26,836 bases of DNA from Cyanobacteria bacterium UBA791. GTDB lineage: Bacteria; Cyanobacteriota; Vampirovibrionia; Gastranaerophilales; Gastranaerophilaceae. A program made the position numbers and the translations under genes. The DNA lies in NCBI GenBank assembly GCA_002297005.1, contig DBIX01000018.1:1-26836 (forward strand). Reading direction: 5' to 3'. The notes below the pieces were generated by a model. It saw only the letters and a program-made list of their open reading frames with translations. It was not told the origin of the DNA and made no database searches. Below are positions 15,562-23,073 of this stretch, piece by piece (the first letter of the stretch is position 1; each line of letters begins with the position of its first letter).

Positions 15562-16124
15562 TCTCTTAAATACGTACCCTCTCTAACTTGACGCATATAA
15601 TACTTAACCCCACTTGTAAGCATCAAATCAGGTTCTGTCATACAAAAGGAATCAAATAGAACCATTGCTTTTTGTTTGTTTCCAGCTTCAAGATACATAA
15701 AGCCTAACAAAACTTTATCGAGTACATTTTTACTTCTTGAATAAAATTGAATTTTGCTAGATAATGCCCCCATCTGTTTATATGCTTTTGCAAGATTTTT
15801 ATAGTATTCAATATTTAGTGGATAAAGAGTTCTTGCACTTTCGTAACATTGTGCGGCATATCTACTAAATTCTAATCGGTAATAAACATTTCCAAGATTA
15901 TTGAAATAAACCGCAGTAGCTTGTGTATTTGGATTTAAATCAATCGCCATTTTAAATTCTTTTACGGCAGCATAATAATTACCTTGTTCAAAATAAACAA
16001 GCCCATAATTGTTGTGTATAAAAGCGTTTTTCTGAGAATCAATAACCTCAACATCAGGTTTTGAGTATCCAACAGCAAAAACACATACAAATAAAAGTAA
16101 AAATACTTTTATAGCTTTTATCAT
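15558..16124 (-). CDS. Small exported TPR protein
   Basis: 188 residues with an N-terminal hydrophobic signal (about 1-20, cleavage near GYS) and TPR units from about 35 to 150, including NNYGLVYFEQGNYYAAVKEF and FNNLGNVYYRLEF. It is probably a periplasmic binding or adaptor protein. It is last in the metallophosphoesterase-MBL-TPR operon, and its ATG overlaps the stop of the MBL gene by 4 bp (ATGA), which indicates coupled translation. Its own stop overlaps the convergent TOPRIM gene in a shared CTAA. The substrate or partner is unknown. Confidence 0.8.
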   Translation of the reverse strand: MIKAIKVFLLLFVCVFAVGYSKPDVEVIDSQKNAFIHNNYGLVYFEQGNYYAAVKEFKMAIDLNPNTQATAVYFNNLGNVYYRLEFSRYAAQCYESARTLYPLNIEYYKNLAKAYKQMGALSSKIQFYSRSKNVLDKVLLGFMYLEAGNKQKAMVLFDSFCMTEPDLMLTSGVKYYMRQVREGTYLRD

Positions 16125-17056
16125 AATATTTCAAGTTCCATATTTTCATAAGCAAAGTATGCTTTGTCAGCCATATTACCATAGAAAGATGCTAAACTAT
16201 CAAGTTTTTCATCAGTATAGCTTGGGTCATAATGGAAAAATACTAACTTGCTTGCATTTGCGTAATTTTGACATTCTAAAGCCATATCGAAAGTAGAATG
16301 ACCATAACCTTGTTTTGGGTGATATGGATTTAGATAATCTTCTGTTGTATATTGTGCATCGTGGATTAAAACATCACAATTTCTAGCGAATTTAGTTAAT
16401 CTCTTATCTCCACCAAAATAAGTTTCTTTATCAGATGCATAAACAAGCGAACGACCTCTATATGTTATTTTATAAATCATAACCCCGTCTTGAGGGTGTG
16501 CAGTTGATTTATAACAAGTAATTAATACATCGTCTTCATGTAATTGAATATCATCAGGTTTTTCCACTCTGATAACAATAGGATCAGTTCCATGTCTTAA
16601 AATAATTGCCGTATTGGAAGTAATATTTGAAATATTTAAGTTTGCTGCAATATCACCTAAGTCAACTGGGAACGACTTTGTAAACAAGATTTCAGCCAAA
16701 CCATCTGCCAATTCGTCGCTATAATTTGAAGCTCCAAAAACATTGATTTTTGATGAAGCTAAGTGAGCTGGAGTAAAGAACGTAAAGCCTTGAATATGAT
16801 CAAGGTGAATATGGCTTAGTAAAAGAGTTGCTTCAATAGGTTTTCTTGTGTTTTCGTCATTCCCTGATACAAGATATTTTTGCATTAACTCATTACCTAA
16901 TTCAATAAGCCCAGTCCCAGCATCTAAAATAATTAAATGACCATTAACATTAACTTCGACACAAGCTGTGTTTCCGCCAAATTTCATAAAATCTTTATTC
17001 GCTCTAGGGTGAGAACCTCTTACACCTCTAAACTTTACTCTAAACTCATTTGCCAT
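16121..17056 (-). CDS. MBL-fold metallohydrolase
   Basis: A 311-residue metallo-beta-lactamase-fold enzyme. The metal motif is LLSHIHLDHIQGF with His82, His84, Asp86 and His87. GGNTACVEV (27-35) and LDAGTGL (44-50) are the preceding fold elements. Further ligands are likely in STAHPQDG, YASDKE and FFHYDP. RGVRGSHP at the N-terminus and YGHSTFDMA near the end match the RNase Z/PhnP-like group of cytosolic hydrolases that cut phosphodiesters. The real substrate is unknown; a cyclic-nucleotide or RNA phosphodiesterase is possible. No signal peptide. It sits 6 bp after the metallophosphoesterase gene and overlaps the TPR gene by 4 bp, so the three are one operon. Confidence 0.85.
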   Translation of the reverse strand: MANEFRVKFRGVRGSHPRANKDFMKFGGNTACVEVNVNGHLIILDAGTGLIELGNELMQKYLVSGNDENTRKPIEATLLLSHIHLDHIQGFTFFTPAHLASSKINVFGASNYSDELADGLAEILFTKSFPVDLGDIAANLNISNITSNTAIILRHGTDPIVIRVEKPDDIQLHEDDVLITCYKSTAHPQDGVMIYKITYRGRSLVYASDKETYFGGDKRLTKFARNCDVLIHDAQYTTEDYLNPYHPKQGYGHSTFDMALECQNYANASKLVFFHYDPSYTDEKLDSLASFYGNMADKAYFAYENMELEIL

Positions 17057-17062
17057 AATGAT

Positions 17063-18040
17063 TTATAACCTTTCTATTTCATAGGTATGCGTTCTGTCTT
17101 TCGATTCTCCGTAATATAGTTTTGAAGAGAATACCATTAATTTTGCTTTCTTTTGCAAGTTTTTCAAATTTGTTTCTTTAAATGTTATATCAAATACAAC
17201 TTTTTTCTTTTGATTAGTAACATTTATCATTCTGAAAGCATTTGGATATGATACTAAAGCTGGTGTTGATACAAACAACATATTATCTTTTTGAACAATT
17301 TTTGTTGTGTGATAATGACCAGTAAAAATACCCATAGGATTTTTATATTTCCCTAATATTGCTAACAATTCATCACTATTTAAAAGCTTATGATTTGGAC
17401 TTTCAAATGGTTCTATTACGGGAACATGTGTAAAAATAAGAATAGTTGAATCTTTTGCGGATTTTAACTGTTTATCCAACCATTTTAATTGAGCTTCATC
17501 AATATAGCCATTTGCTGTAATTCTATCATCAATAATAGAATCAAGCACTATAACTTTATACCCAGCTTTTGGAGTAAAAGAATAATACATTTTATTGAAT
17601 TTAAAGTTTTTATTATTTTCTTTTAAAATGCTATTATACAACTCTTTTGTCAAATATCCACCTACGCAAGTATCATGATTTCCAAGAGTTGCATACCAAG
17701 GATATTTTAAAGTGTTAGCTTCTTTTACGAAACTTCTTAATTCTTTTTCATAAGGCGTATTTATTTGATCACCAGTAAACATAACAAAATCAACATTTGG
17801 AGTAGCATTGATTTGGCTAAGTACATCATTTAAGATTTCTGGTGATTCTTTTGTCAAACGATACAAATTATTTGTACCATTTGATGCATAATGCACATCA
17901 CTAACATGAGCAAAAGTAAGACCAGCTGAAGATGCAGCATTAGTAACTTGTATACCCCATGTAGTAATAACTACAAACAAGAAAACAAGGATAATATTAC
18001 TTAACTTATCAAAAAATCCGCTTTGTTTTTTTCTTCTCAT
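17063..18040 (-). CDS. Membrane-anchored calcineurin-like metallophosphoesterase
   Basis: 325 residues. Four basic residues, then a membrane helix or uncleaved signal (about 15-32) place the enzyme outside the cytoplasm. All metallophosphoesterase motifs are present: SDVH (47-50), TGDQ (89-92), LGNHDT (119-124), FTHVP with His205, and TGHYH (240-244). The family hydrolyses phosphomonoesters or diesters with two metal ions. The substrate is unknown; lipid- or nucleotide-linked phosphates are common for exported members. First gene of a three-gene operon with its own promoter and an operator-like palindrome upstream. The RBS is weak (AGAG). Confidence 0.88.
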   Translation of the reverse strand: MRRKKQSGFFDKLSNIILVFLFVVITTWGIQVTNAASSAGLTFAHVSDVHYASNGTNNLYRLTKESPEILNDVLSQINATPNVDFVMFTGDQINTPYEKELRSFVKEANTLKYPWYATLGNHDTCVGGYLTKELYNSILKENNKNFKFNKMYYSFTPKAGYKVIVLDSIIDDRITANGYIDEAQLKWLDKQLKSAKDSTILIFTHVPVIEPFESPNHKLLNSDELLAILGKYKNPMGIFTGHYHTTKIVQKDNMLFVSTPALVSYPNAFRMINVTNQKKKVVFDITFKETNLKNLQKKAKLMVFSSKLYYGESKDRTHTYEIERL

Positions 18041-18059
18041 AATTATTAATCTCTATCAC

Positions 18060-18112
18060 AATGTTTTCAAACATTATAAAACAAATATAATAATCTTGCA
18101 CAAATATTTCAA
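18060..18112 (-). promoter_or_regulatory. Promoter and operator-like palindrome of the phosphoesterase operon
   Basis: On the minus strand TTGAAA (18112-18107) and TATATT (18089-18084) are 17 bp apart. A second -10, TATAAT, lies at 18078-18073. Overlapping the latter is a 16-bp inverted repeat, AATGTTT-TC-AAACATT (18060-18075). A repressor bound there would block initiation. Confidence 0.5.
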
Positions 18113-18122
18113 TAAGTTAAAA

Positions 18123-19661
18123 TTAATTGTTTGCAATTTCTTCAATCAAGCTATGAGCTTGGTTTGGAACATGTGCTCCGCAAGAATTCCATAATAAAAC
18201 ATTTAGTTGAACACTTTTATCAATACCAGCAAATTCATAATGACAAGTACCTTGAATCATATTTTGAGTACCATCAGAATATGGAGTAAAGAATTTACAG
18301 CATTGACAAATGTTTAGGGTAAAATTGTAATCTCTTAATTTGTCTACTAATTCTTTAATTGCTTCATTCATTCTTAAATGTTTAGAAGTTGTAAATTTTT
18401 TGTTTTTATATCTGAATACGACTTTAGACATATCGTTTTCAACGATTAATTCTAACTTGCAAGGCAATTTTCTCTTTTTAAGAGTTGCCTCAACATTAAC
18501 AACATATTTTTGTTTGTCAGATTTTTTACTCATAATCAATTTAGCTATAAAGCTAATGATAGGAAAACTTAAAATAATCTTACCCAAAGCATATAATGGG
18601 TACATACATAGATATAAATAATCTTTGCCTCTTAAATCCGCTCTAACAAGGCTTAAGAAGAACCCTGCAATCAAACATAAGCAAGTTACTAGTACTACCT
18701 CAGAAGATACAAAGAAGTAATATTTAAGTGAAAATGCAATTATAAAAGAATAACCTAATATCAATAGCAAACAGTTTGGATTTAATAAAGAATAAACAAA
18801 TTCAATATATGAAAAATTCAAAGTTCTTGTTGTTGAAAAACAATTTTTAAATAATTTCAATCTAGCGAAAAGAGTTGGTCTTTCTAACTCAATGTCAGAA
18901 GATGTTGAATAACATCTAATATTAGGATTAAAATAGCATTGTTTTTTAATTTTTGATAATAATAAGCTATATTTTAATTCAGCCTCTACATTTTTAAAAT
19001 CAATACTACCAATTGCATCAACTAATTCTTTTTTGATAACTAAGATTTTTGAATTAATAGCATTTGCAAGTCCTAACATACTTCTCGAATTGTGCAAGAA
19101 GTTGTCCATGTAAATTGAATAAACTCTTTTAATTTTATTAACAAGGTTTTGTCTATGATTTTGATATACTACAGAGCCTGTAATAACGTCATTTTTAGAC
19201 AATGCATAGTTTATAGAAGTTAAGAAATCTGTATTAATATATTTGTCAACATCTAAAAATACATACGCATCAATATTATCGTTAGTAATTAATTTTTCCA
19301 ATAAAATTGAGTAAGATGCATCTTTACCAATTAATCCACCTTCATTCAATTCCAAAACATTTACAGAAGATTTTAAAGATACAAAATCTTGAGAACCATC
19401 TGTACAATTGTCAAGAATAACATAAGTTTGGAAGTTATTTATTGCATAATCTTGACGTCTTAATTGGTTTAAAATCTTTTCTAAATCTTTAAGTTGATTG
19501 TGTGCATAAATAACAACACAAAGCTGTTTTTTCTCAATATTATAAGCCAATACATCATCAATTTTTGACTTTTTTGTGTTCAAATTGCGAACAGATAAAA
19601 TTAAAAAATAGACTGAAAATACTGCTATATATATATATAAGGCGTTTATTAATAATTCCAT
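18123..19661 (-). CDS. Membrane GT2 glycosyltransferase with C-terminal Cys-cluster domain
   Basis: 512 residues. An N-terminal membrane helix (about 3-23) precedes a GT2 domain (about 45-270) with VVIYAHNQ (49-56), ILDNCTDGS (82-90), NEGG (106-109) and the metal-binding FLDVDKYI (135-142). Membrane helices follow at about 295-340 and 347-375, a topology seen in processive or lipid-linked glycosyltransferases. After them comes an unusual soluble domain (about 385-512) with Cys452, Cys454, Cys455, Cys473 and Cys494, which may bind a metal or form disulfides. I do not recognise that domain. No QxxRW motif is evident, so cellulose-synthase-like processivity is not supported. RBS TAGGTAAG, then ATG. 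It is divergent from ilvE. Confidence 0.78.
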   Translation of the reverse strand: MELLINALYIYIAVFSVYFLILSVRNLNTKKSKIDDVLAYNIEKKQLCVVIYAHNQLKDLEKILNQLRRQDYAINNFQTYVILDNCTDGSQDFVSLKSSVNVLELNEGGLIGKDASYSILLEKLITNDNIDAYVFLDVDKYINTDFLTSINYALSKNDVITGSVVYQNHRQNLVNKIKRVYSIYMDNFLHNSRSMLGLANAINSKILVIKKELVDAIGSIDFKNVEAELKYSLLLSKIKKQCYFNPNIRCYSTSSDIELERPTLFARLKLFKNCFSTTRTLNFSYIEFVYSLLNPNCLLLILGYSFIIAFSLKYYFFVSSEVVLVTCLCLIAGFFLSLVRADLRGKDYLYLCMYPLYALGKIILSFPIISFIAKLIMSKKSDKQKYVVNVEATLKKRKLPCKLELIVENDMSKVVFRYKNKKFTTSKHLRMNEAIKELVDKLRDYNFTLNICQCCKFFTPYSDGTQNMIQGTCHYEFAGIDKSVQLNVLLWNSCGAHVPNQAHSLIEEIANN

Positions 19662-19799
19662 TTTACTTACCTACAAAAACATTGTACGTAAAAGATAAGA
19701 AAATTACCATATTTATTTTCAATAATGTAATATTAATAAATATTTTGTTTAAAAATTTTTCATTTCATGCAATATTGTTATTAGGGAAAAGGAGATATT

Positions 19800-20714
19800 A
19801 TGCAAGAATTTGTATTTTATGATGGAAAATTTATTGAAAAAGAAAAAGCTAGTTTACCAATTATGACACACGCATTTTTATATGGTACAGGTGTTTTTGA
19901 AGGTATTAGAGCTTACTACAACAAGGAAGAAGACCAATTATACGCTTTCAGAGTAAAAGAACATTTTGAAAGACTTATGAGAAGTGCACATGTTATGTAC
20001 ATGGAAAATCCATTTACTCTTGAAGAATATTGCGAAAACCTAAAAGAACTTTTAAAGAAAAACAATTATAGACAAGACGTTTACATTAGACCAAACTTGT
20101 TTAAAGCTGCAGAAAAAATTGGTCCAGGCTTATTGAATAACAAGGATTCATACTTGTTATTTACATTACCAATGGGCGATTATATTGATACTGCAAAAGG
20201 TTTAAAAGTTTGTGTATCTAATTGGAGAAGAAATTCAGATAACGCAATTCCACCTAGAGCAAAAGTTTCAGGTGCTTATGCGAATACTGCATTAATTAAA
20301 TCAGATGCTCAATTATCAGGCTTTGACGATGCAATCGTACTTGATGAAAACGGAAGAGTTACAGAAGGTTCTGCTATGAACTTGTTCTTGGTTCAAAACG
20401 GAAAACTTGTTACTTCTAGAACAACTGATAATATCTTAATTGGTGTTACTCGTAATACAGTTATGCAAATTGCAAAAGATTCTGGTATTGAAGTTGAAGA
20501 AAGAGAAGTTTCAAGAACTGAATTGTACACATCAGATGAAGCCTTCTATTGTGGAACAGGTGCTCAAATCAGCCCTATCGTATCTATTGACCATAGAAAA
20601 CTTGGTACAGGCGAAGTTGGACCTATCGCAACTAAACTTCAAAAACTATATTTTGATACAGTAAAAGGTAAAGTCGACAAATACAAAGAATGGTGCATGC
20701 CAATTTATGATTAA
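19800..20714 (+). CDS. ilvE: Branched-chain amino acid aminotransferase
   Basis: PLP enzyme of fold type IV that transaminates Leu, Ile and Val with 2-oxoglutarate; last step of their synthesis. YGTGVFEGIRAY (28-39) is the family hallmark. Lys155 in PPRAKVSGAYAN is the PLP lysine, and Glu189 in VTEGSAMNLF contacts the pyridine nitrogen. At 304 residues it is normal length. D-amino-acid transaminase or aminodeoxychorismate lyase are related alternatives, but FEGIRAY and the length favour IlvE. A strong RBS (AAGGAGA) precedes the ATG. Its last 8 bp overlap the start of a second MlaE-like permease gene, an unusual partner. Confidence 0.93.
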   Translation: MQEFVFYDGKFIEKEKASLPIMTHAFLYGTGVFEGIRAYYNKEEDQLYAFRVKEHFERLMRSAHVMYMENPFTLEEYCENLKELLKKNNYRQDVYIRPNLFKAAEKIGPGLLNNKDSYLLFTLPMGDYIDTAKGLKVCVSNWRRNSDNAIPPRAKVSGAYANTALIKSDAQLSGFDDAIVLDENGRVTEGSAMNLFLVQNGKLVTSRTTDNILIGVTRNTVMQIAKDSGIEVEEREVSRTELYTSDEAFYCGTGAQISPIVSIDHRKLGTGEVGPIATKLQKLYFDTVKGKVDKYKEWCMPIYD

Positions 20715-21441
20715 TTTTTTAGGACTATGCGTTCAAAATTTAATTACATCTATTAAATACTTGTTTTCTAGACAAGTACGACTTTCGTCAATAATTTCAC
20801 AAGCAGCAGCAATAAGCTATGATTCATTAACAATAGCGTTAACAATCACTTTTATTGCTGCTGTTGTTATAACTATTCAGGTTGCAAAACAATTTTTAAT
20901 GTCAGGGGCGGATACCTATATTGGTGGAACAATTACCGTTGTTATGATTAGAGAAATTGCCCCAGGTTTTGTTGCACTAGCAATTGGTGCAAGAGCTGGT
21001 ACTGCGATTAGTGCCGAAATTGCTAATATGCAAGTTACAGAGCAAGTTGACGCAATAAAAACCTTGAAAGTTGACCCTGTTGGTTATTATTTTACTCCTA
21101 GACTTATTTCTGCTGCAATTACCGTTCCTATGGTAGTTTTGATTGCAGAATTGATTGGTATTTTAGGTGGGCTAATTGTGTCTTACTATACAATTGGTTT
21201 GCATCCTTATAGATACCTTAACTCTGTTTGGCTATGGCTTGAAATGAAAGATGTTTATATCAGTTTATTTAAAGCTTTTGTCTTTGGTATTTTGATTGCA
21301 CTTGTTTGTGCTACACAAGGTTATTTAACAAAAGGTGGAGCAAAAGAAGTTGGTATTTCTACAACACAAGCTGCAATAAAATCGACCATCTATATGCTGA
21401 TGGCCGACTTTATCATAAATTTAGTTTTCTACGTATTTTAA
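20707..21441 (+). CDS. Second MlaE-family lipid permease
   Basis: A 244-residue paralogue of the permease at 3449. It has the same hydrophobic segments and conserved blocks: IGARAGTAISAEIANMQ then VTEQVDAIKTLKVDP, and TKGGAKEVGISTTQAA near the C-terminus. It lacks the roughly 25 extra N-terminal residues of the first copy. Its GARAGTAISAE version is nearer to the classical MlaE consensus than the MIGSSLASE version of the first. No ATPase or MCE gene accompanies it, so it either shares MlaF/MlaD from the other operon or works with subunits encoded elsewhere. It starts inside ilvE (8-bp overlap), implying coupled translation. Its TAA directly abuts the reversed stop of the EF-hand gene. Confidence 0.9.
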   Translation: MINFLGLCVQNLITSIKYLFSRQVRLSSIISQAAAISYDSLTIALTITFIAAVVITIQVAKQFLMSGADTYIGGTITVVMIREIAPGFVALAIGARAGTAISAEIANMQVTEQVDAIKTLKVDPVGYYFTPRLISAAITVPMVVLIAELIGILGGLIVSYYTIGLHPYRYLNSVWLWLEMKDVYISLFKAFVFGILIALVCATQGYLTKGGAKEVGISTTQAAIKSTIYMLMADFIINLVFYVF

Positions 21442-21990
21442 TTAAGCATCTTCGTCTTGTAAGTATTTATAATCTAATAAGCTACCAGTTGAAGTAGAAC
21501 TTGTTTCGTAGAATGTTGACATGTTAGATAACATTTTTTCTAACTCTTCTTTGCGTTGTTTTTCTTTTTCTGAACGGTTGCTAAAATCTTGAATTTCTGC
21601 CTCAGTTACTTTGCCATCCTTGTTTGTATCGATTTCATCAAAGTATTGAGTTACTGTATTTAATAATGAAGAGCTCATACCTGTTGATGTACCAAGTGTG
21701 CAAAGTTGTTCTTTTGTCATACCTGTTGTAGATAATGAATTAGTAAAGTTTTGCAATTCTTGTGCACTAATTACCCCATCACCATCTTTATCAAACTGTG
21801 AAAAGTTTGTTGTTAAATATGATTTAAAACTTGTTCCTAAAGAATTACTTGTTAAAGCTGTAGAAGCTGTTGTACTGTTTAAATTTGCAAGAGTAACACC
21901 GTCTTTGAATGTATTTGCCAATACAGAATATGTGTTGTTAATACCTGAAGAAACTCCTGTAAATAATGATGCACCATTTAATCTTGCCAT
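21442..21990 (-). CDS. EF-hand calcium-binding protein
   Basis: 182 residues with two complete EF-hand loops: DKDGDGVISAQE (67-78) and DTNKDGKVTEAE (121-132), each with the acidic ligands at 1, 3, 5 and 12 and Gly at 6. The first 60 residues are Ser/Thr/Asn-rich with no Sec signal. A charged helix (about 138-155, KEKQRKEELEK) and a Ser/Thr-rich tail follow the second hand. No enzymatic domain is visible. It may be a calcium sensor or a calcium-stabilised structural or surface protein. CAGGAGA is a strong RBS before the ATG. It is divergent from the ferredoxin gene and convergent with the second mlaE, with zero spacing between stops. Confidence 0.82.
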   Translation of the reverse strand: MARLNGASLFTGVSSGINNTYSVLANTFKDGVTLANLNSTTASTALTSNSLGTSFKSYLTTNFSQFDKDGDGVISAQELQNFTNSLSTTGMTKEQLCTLGTSTGMSSSLLNTVTQYFDEIDTNKDGKVTEAEIQDFSNRSEKEKQRKEELEKMLSNMSTFYETSSTSTGSLLDYKYLQDEDA

Positions 21991-22024
21991 ATTTTTATCT
22001 CCTGTATAATACCTTCTTGACTAT

Positions 22025-22052
22025 ATATTAATAATATTTTTCTCAAAATCAA
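22025..22052 (-). promoter_or_regulatory. Likely promoter for the EF-hand gene
   Basis: On the minus strand TTGATT (22052-22047) and TAATAT (22030-22025) are 16 bp apart. The predicted start near 22018 gives a leader of about 28 nt that carries the AGGAGA RBS. The flanking DNA is nearly all A/T, so alternatives cannot be excluded. Confidence 0.4.
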
Positions 22053-22082
22053 CCATATATATAGATTATTTTTTTTAGAAAT

Positions 22083-22100
22083 ATTAGAAAATTTTCTAAT
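22083..22100. promoter_or_regulatory. 18-bp perfect palindrome upstream of the ferredoxin gene
   Basis: ATTAGAAAA (22083-22091) is followed directly by its exact reverse complement TTTTCTAAT (22092-22100). A further TAGAAA half-site lies at 22076-22081. It ends 20 bp before the putative -10 (TAAAAT, 22121-22126) of the ferredoxin gene, an operator or activator position. Size and symmetry suit a dimeric regulator. The nearby LuxR-type protein is a candidate only by proximity. Confidence 0.55.
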
Positions 22101-22132
22101 GAAAAATAAGTTAAATAACCTAAAATCATATT

Positions 22133-22309
22133 ATGGAACTTTATATAACCAATAATTGTATTAATTGCGGAGCATGCAACCAAATTTATAATGAAGTCTT
22201 TGATATGACTAAATACGGTGCTGTCCCTAATAATGAAAAAATTAAAAATGAAGATAAATGTTATGATGCTATCTTTTTCTGCCCCGTTGGTGCAATACAC
22301 CTAAAATAA
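22133..22309 (+). CDS. Single-cluster [4Fe-4S] ferredoxin, 58 residues
   Basis: A short open frame reading MELYITNNCINCGACNQIYN at its start. Cys9, Cys12 and Cys15 form C-x2-C-x2-C, and Cys50 followed by Pro (FFCPVGAIHL) is the fourth ligand, the arrangement of small single-cluster bacterial ferredoxins such as the Desulfovibrio gigas type. Cys43 is an extra cysteine. In D. gigas a cysteine near this place pairs with one after the CxxCxxC block, but that partner is missing here. It is a soluble electron carrier; its redox partner is unknown. No Shine-Dalgarno; TAAAAT ends 6 nt before the ATG (possible leaderless mRNA). It lies 1 bp from the convergent LuxR gene. It is below the size limit of many gene callers. 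Confidence 0.85.
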   Translation: MELYITNNCINCGACNQIYNEVFDMTKYGAVPNNEKIKNEDKCYDAIFFCPVGAIHLK

Positions 22310-22310
22310 A

Positions 22311-22685
22311 CTATCTAATTCTACCCTCAAAATCTTCAATGCCATATTTTTTAGCAATAAAGGATAAAATTTCTATATTAATAATGTCGTGCAAGAATGC
22401 GATAGTAACCGCATTAGTTCTATCTTTTGCATGAACTTTTTGAAAAATTATTTCAAGAGTTTTCTTTACGGCCCCAATACTTACAGAAAGTATTTGAGCA
22501 ATTTCTTTGTTTTTAAAACCTAAACTAGCTAGAGATAAATATTCAATCTCTCTGTCAGTTAATACACATTTACTAAACTCTGAAATAGGTTCTTTTAATA
22601 TATTTGTTCCAGCCATATAACTATCATATAATTTACTTTTAACGCAAGTACTAGGTAAAAGACTAGTATCATCTTTATAAAACAA
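22311..22685 (-). CDS. LuxR/GerE-type HTH transcriptional regulator
   Basis: 124 residues with a C-terminal LuxR-type helix-turn-helix (about 42-97): LTDREIEYLSLASLGFKNKE, then IAQILSVSIGAVKKTLEIIF. The Lys-Lys-Thr of the recognition helix and the following VHAKDRTNAV are typical. There is no receiver or autoinducer domain; the first 40 residues are short and unrecognised, with Cys14 and Cys40. It is therefore a DNA-binding-only regulator like GerE. The frame begins with TTG at 22685 without a clear RBS. ATG at residue 24 is an alternative start and would leave the HTH intact. An upstream in-frame stop at 22707-22709 rules out a longer N-terminal domain in this reading. Confidence 0.85.
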   Translation of the reverse strand: MFYKDDTSLLPSTCVKSKLYDSYMAGTNILKEPISEFSKCVLTDREIEYLSLASLGFKNKEIAQILSVSIGAVKKTLEIIFQKVHAKDRTNAVTIAFLHDIINIEILSFIAKKYGIEDFEGRIR

Positions 22686-23073
22686 AAAACAATTCTTTCG
22701 GCTAGGTCAAAATTTATCCTTAAAAATTTAGACTAAGCTTGTTATTACTAGGATAGCAAATAAATAAGGAAAGATTATATTTTAATTGTTATTCCTTAAA
22801 GATTTTGTCACAAAGCTTAATATAGACTTGTTTTCGACACTAATAAACTTAACAAACTTTAACTATTTTACTATTAAAAGCTTAATTTTTAGAAATAATC
22901 TATAAAGTATATGTCATGCTCATGCGGAATTAAAGAAAATTTTGTCCAATATATACAAAATAACATGCGTATCCATACGTTTTTCTCAAAAACATGATTT
23001 GGTTGCTATAATTTGTCATGCCTTTCATGTCAACTGGTAACCTCTATTAATAATGACACAAATATTGCAAAAA
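22686..23073. other. 388-bp AT-rich intergenic region
   Basis: No coding potential was recognised. Weak inverted repeats are seen: TAAGGAA/TTCCTTA (22765-22771, 22792-22798) and ATTTTGT/ACAAAAT (22939-22945, 22955-22961). None has a GC-rich stem plus T-tract, so no terminator for the kelch-like operon can be named. It should hold the promoter of the LuxR gene, but no box pair stands out. A small RNA cannot be excluded. Confidence 0.5.

Noticed and set aside
22049..22300. Minus-strand 83-codon open frame opposite the ferredoxin
   Set aside because: It is the antisense shadow of the ferredoxin gene. It has no RBS or family features, while the plus frame carries a full cluster motif.
22686..23073. 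Small RNA or riboswitch in the 388-bp gap
   Set aside because: Only weak AT-rich inverted repeats are present, with no strong promoter-terminator pair and no known riboswitch core.
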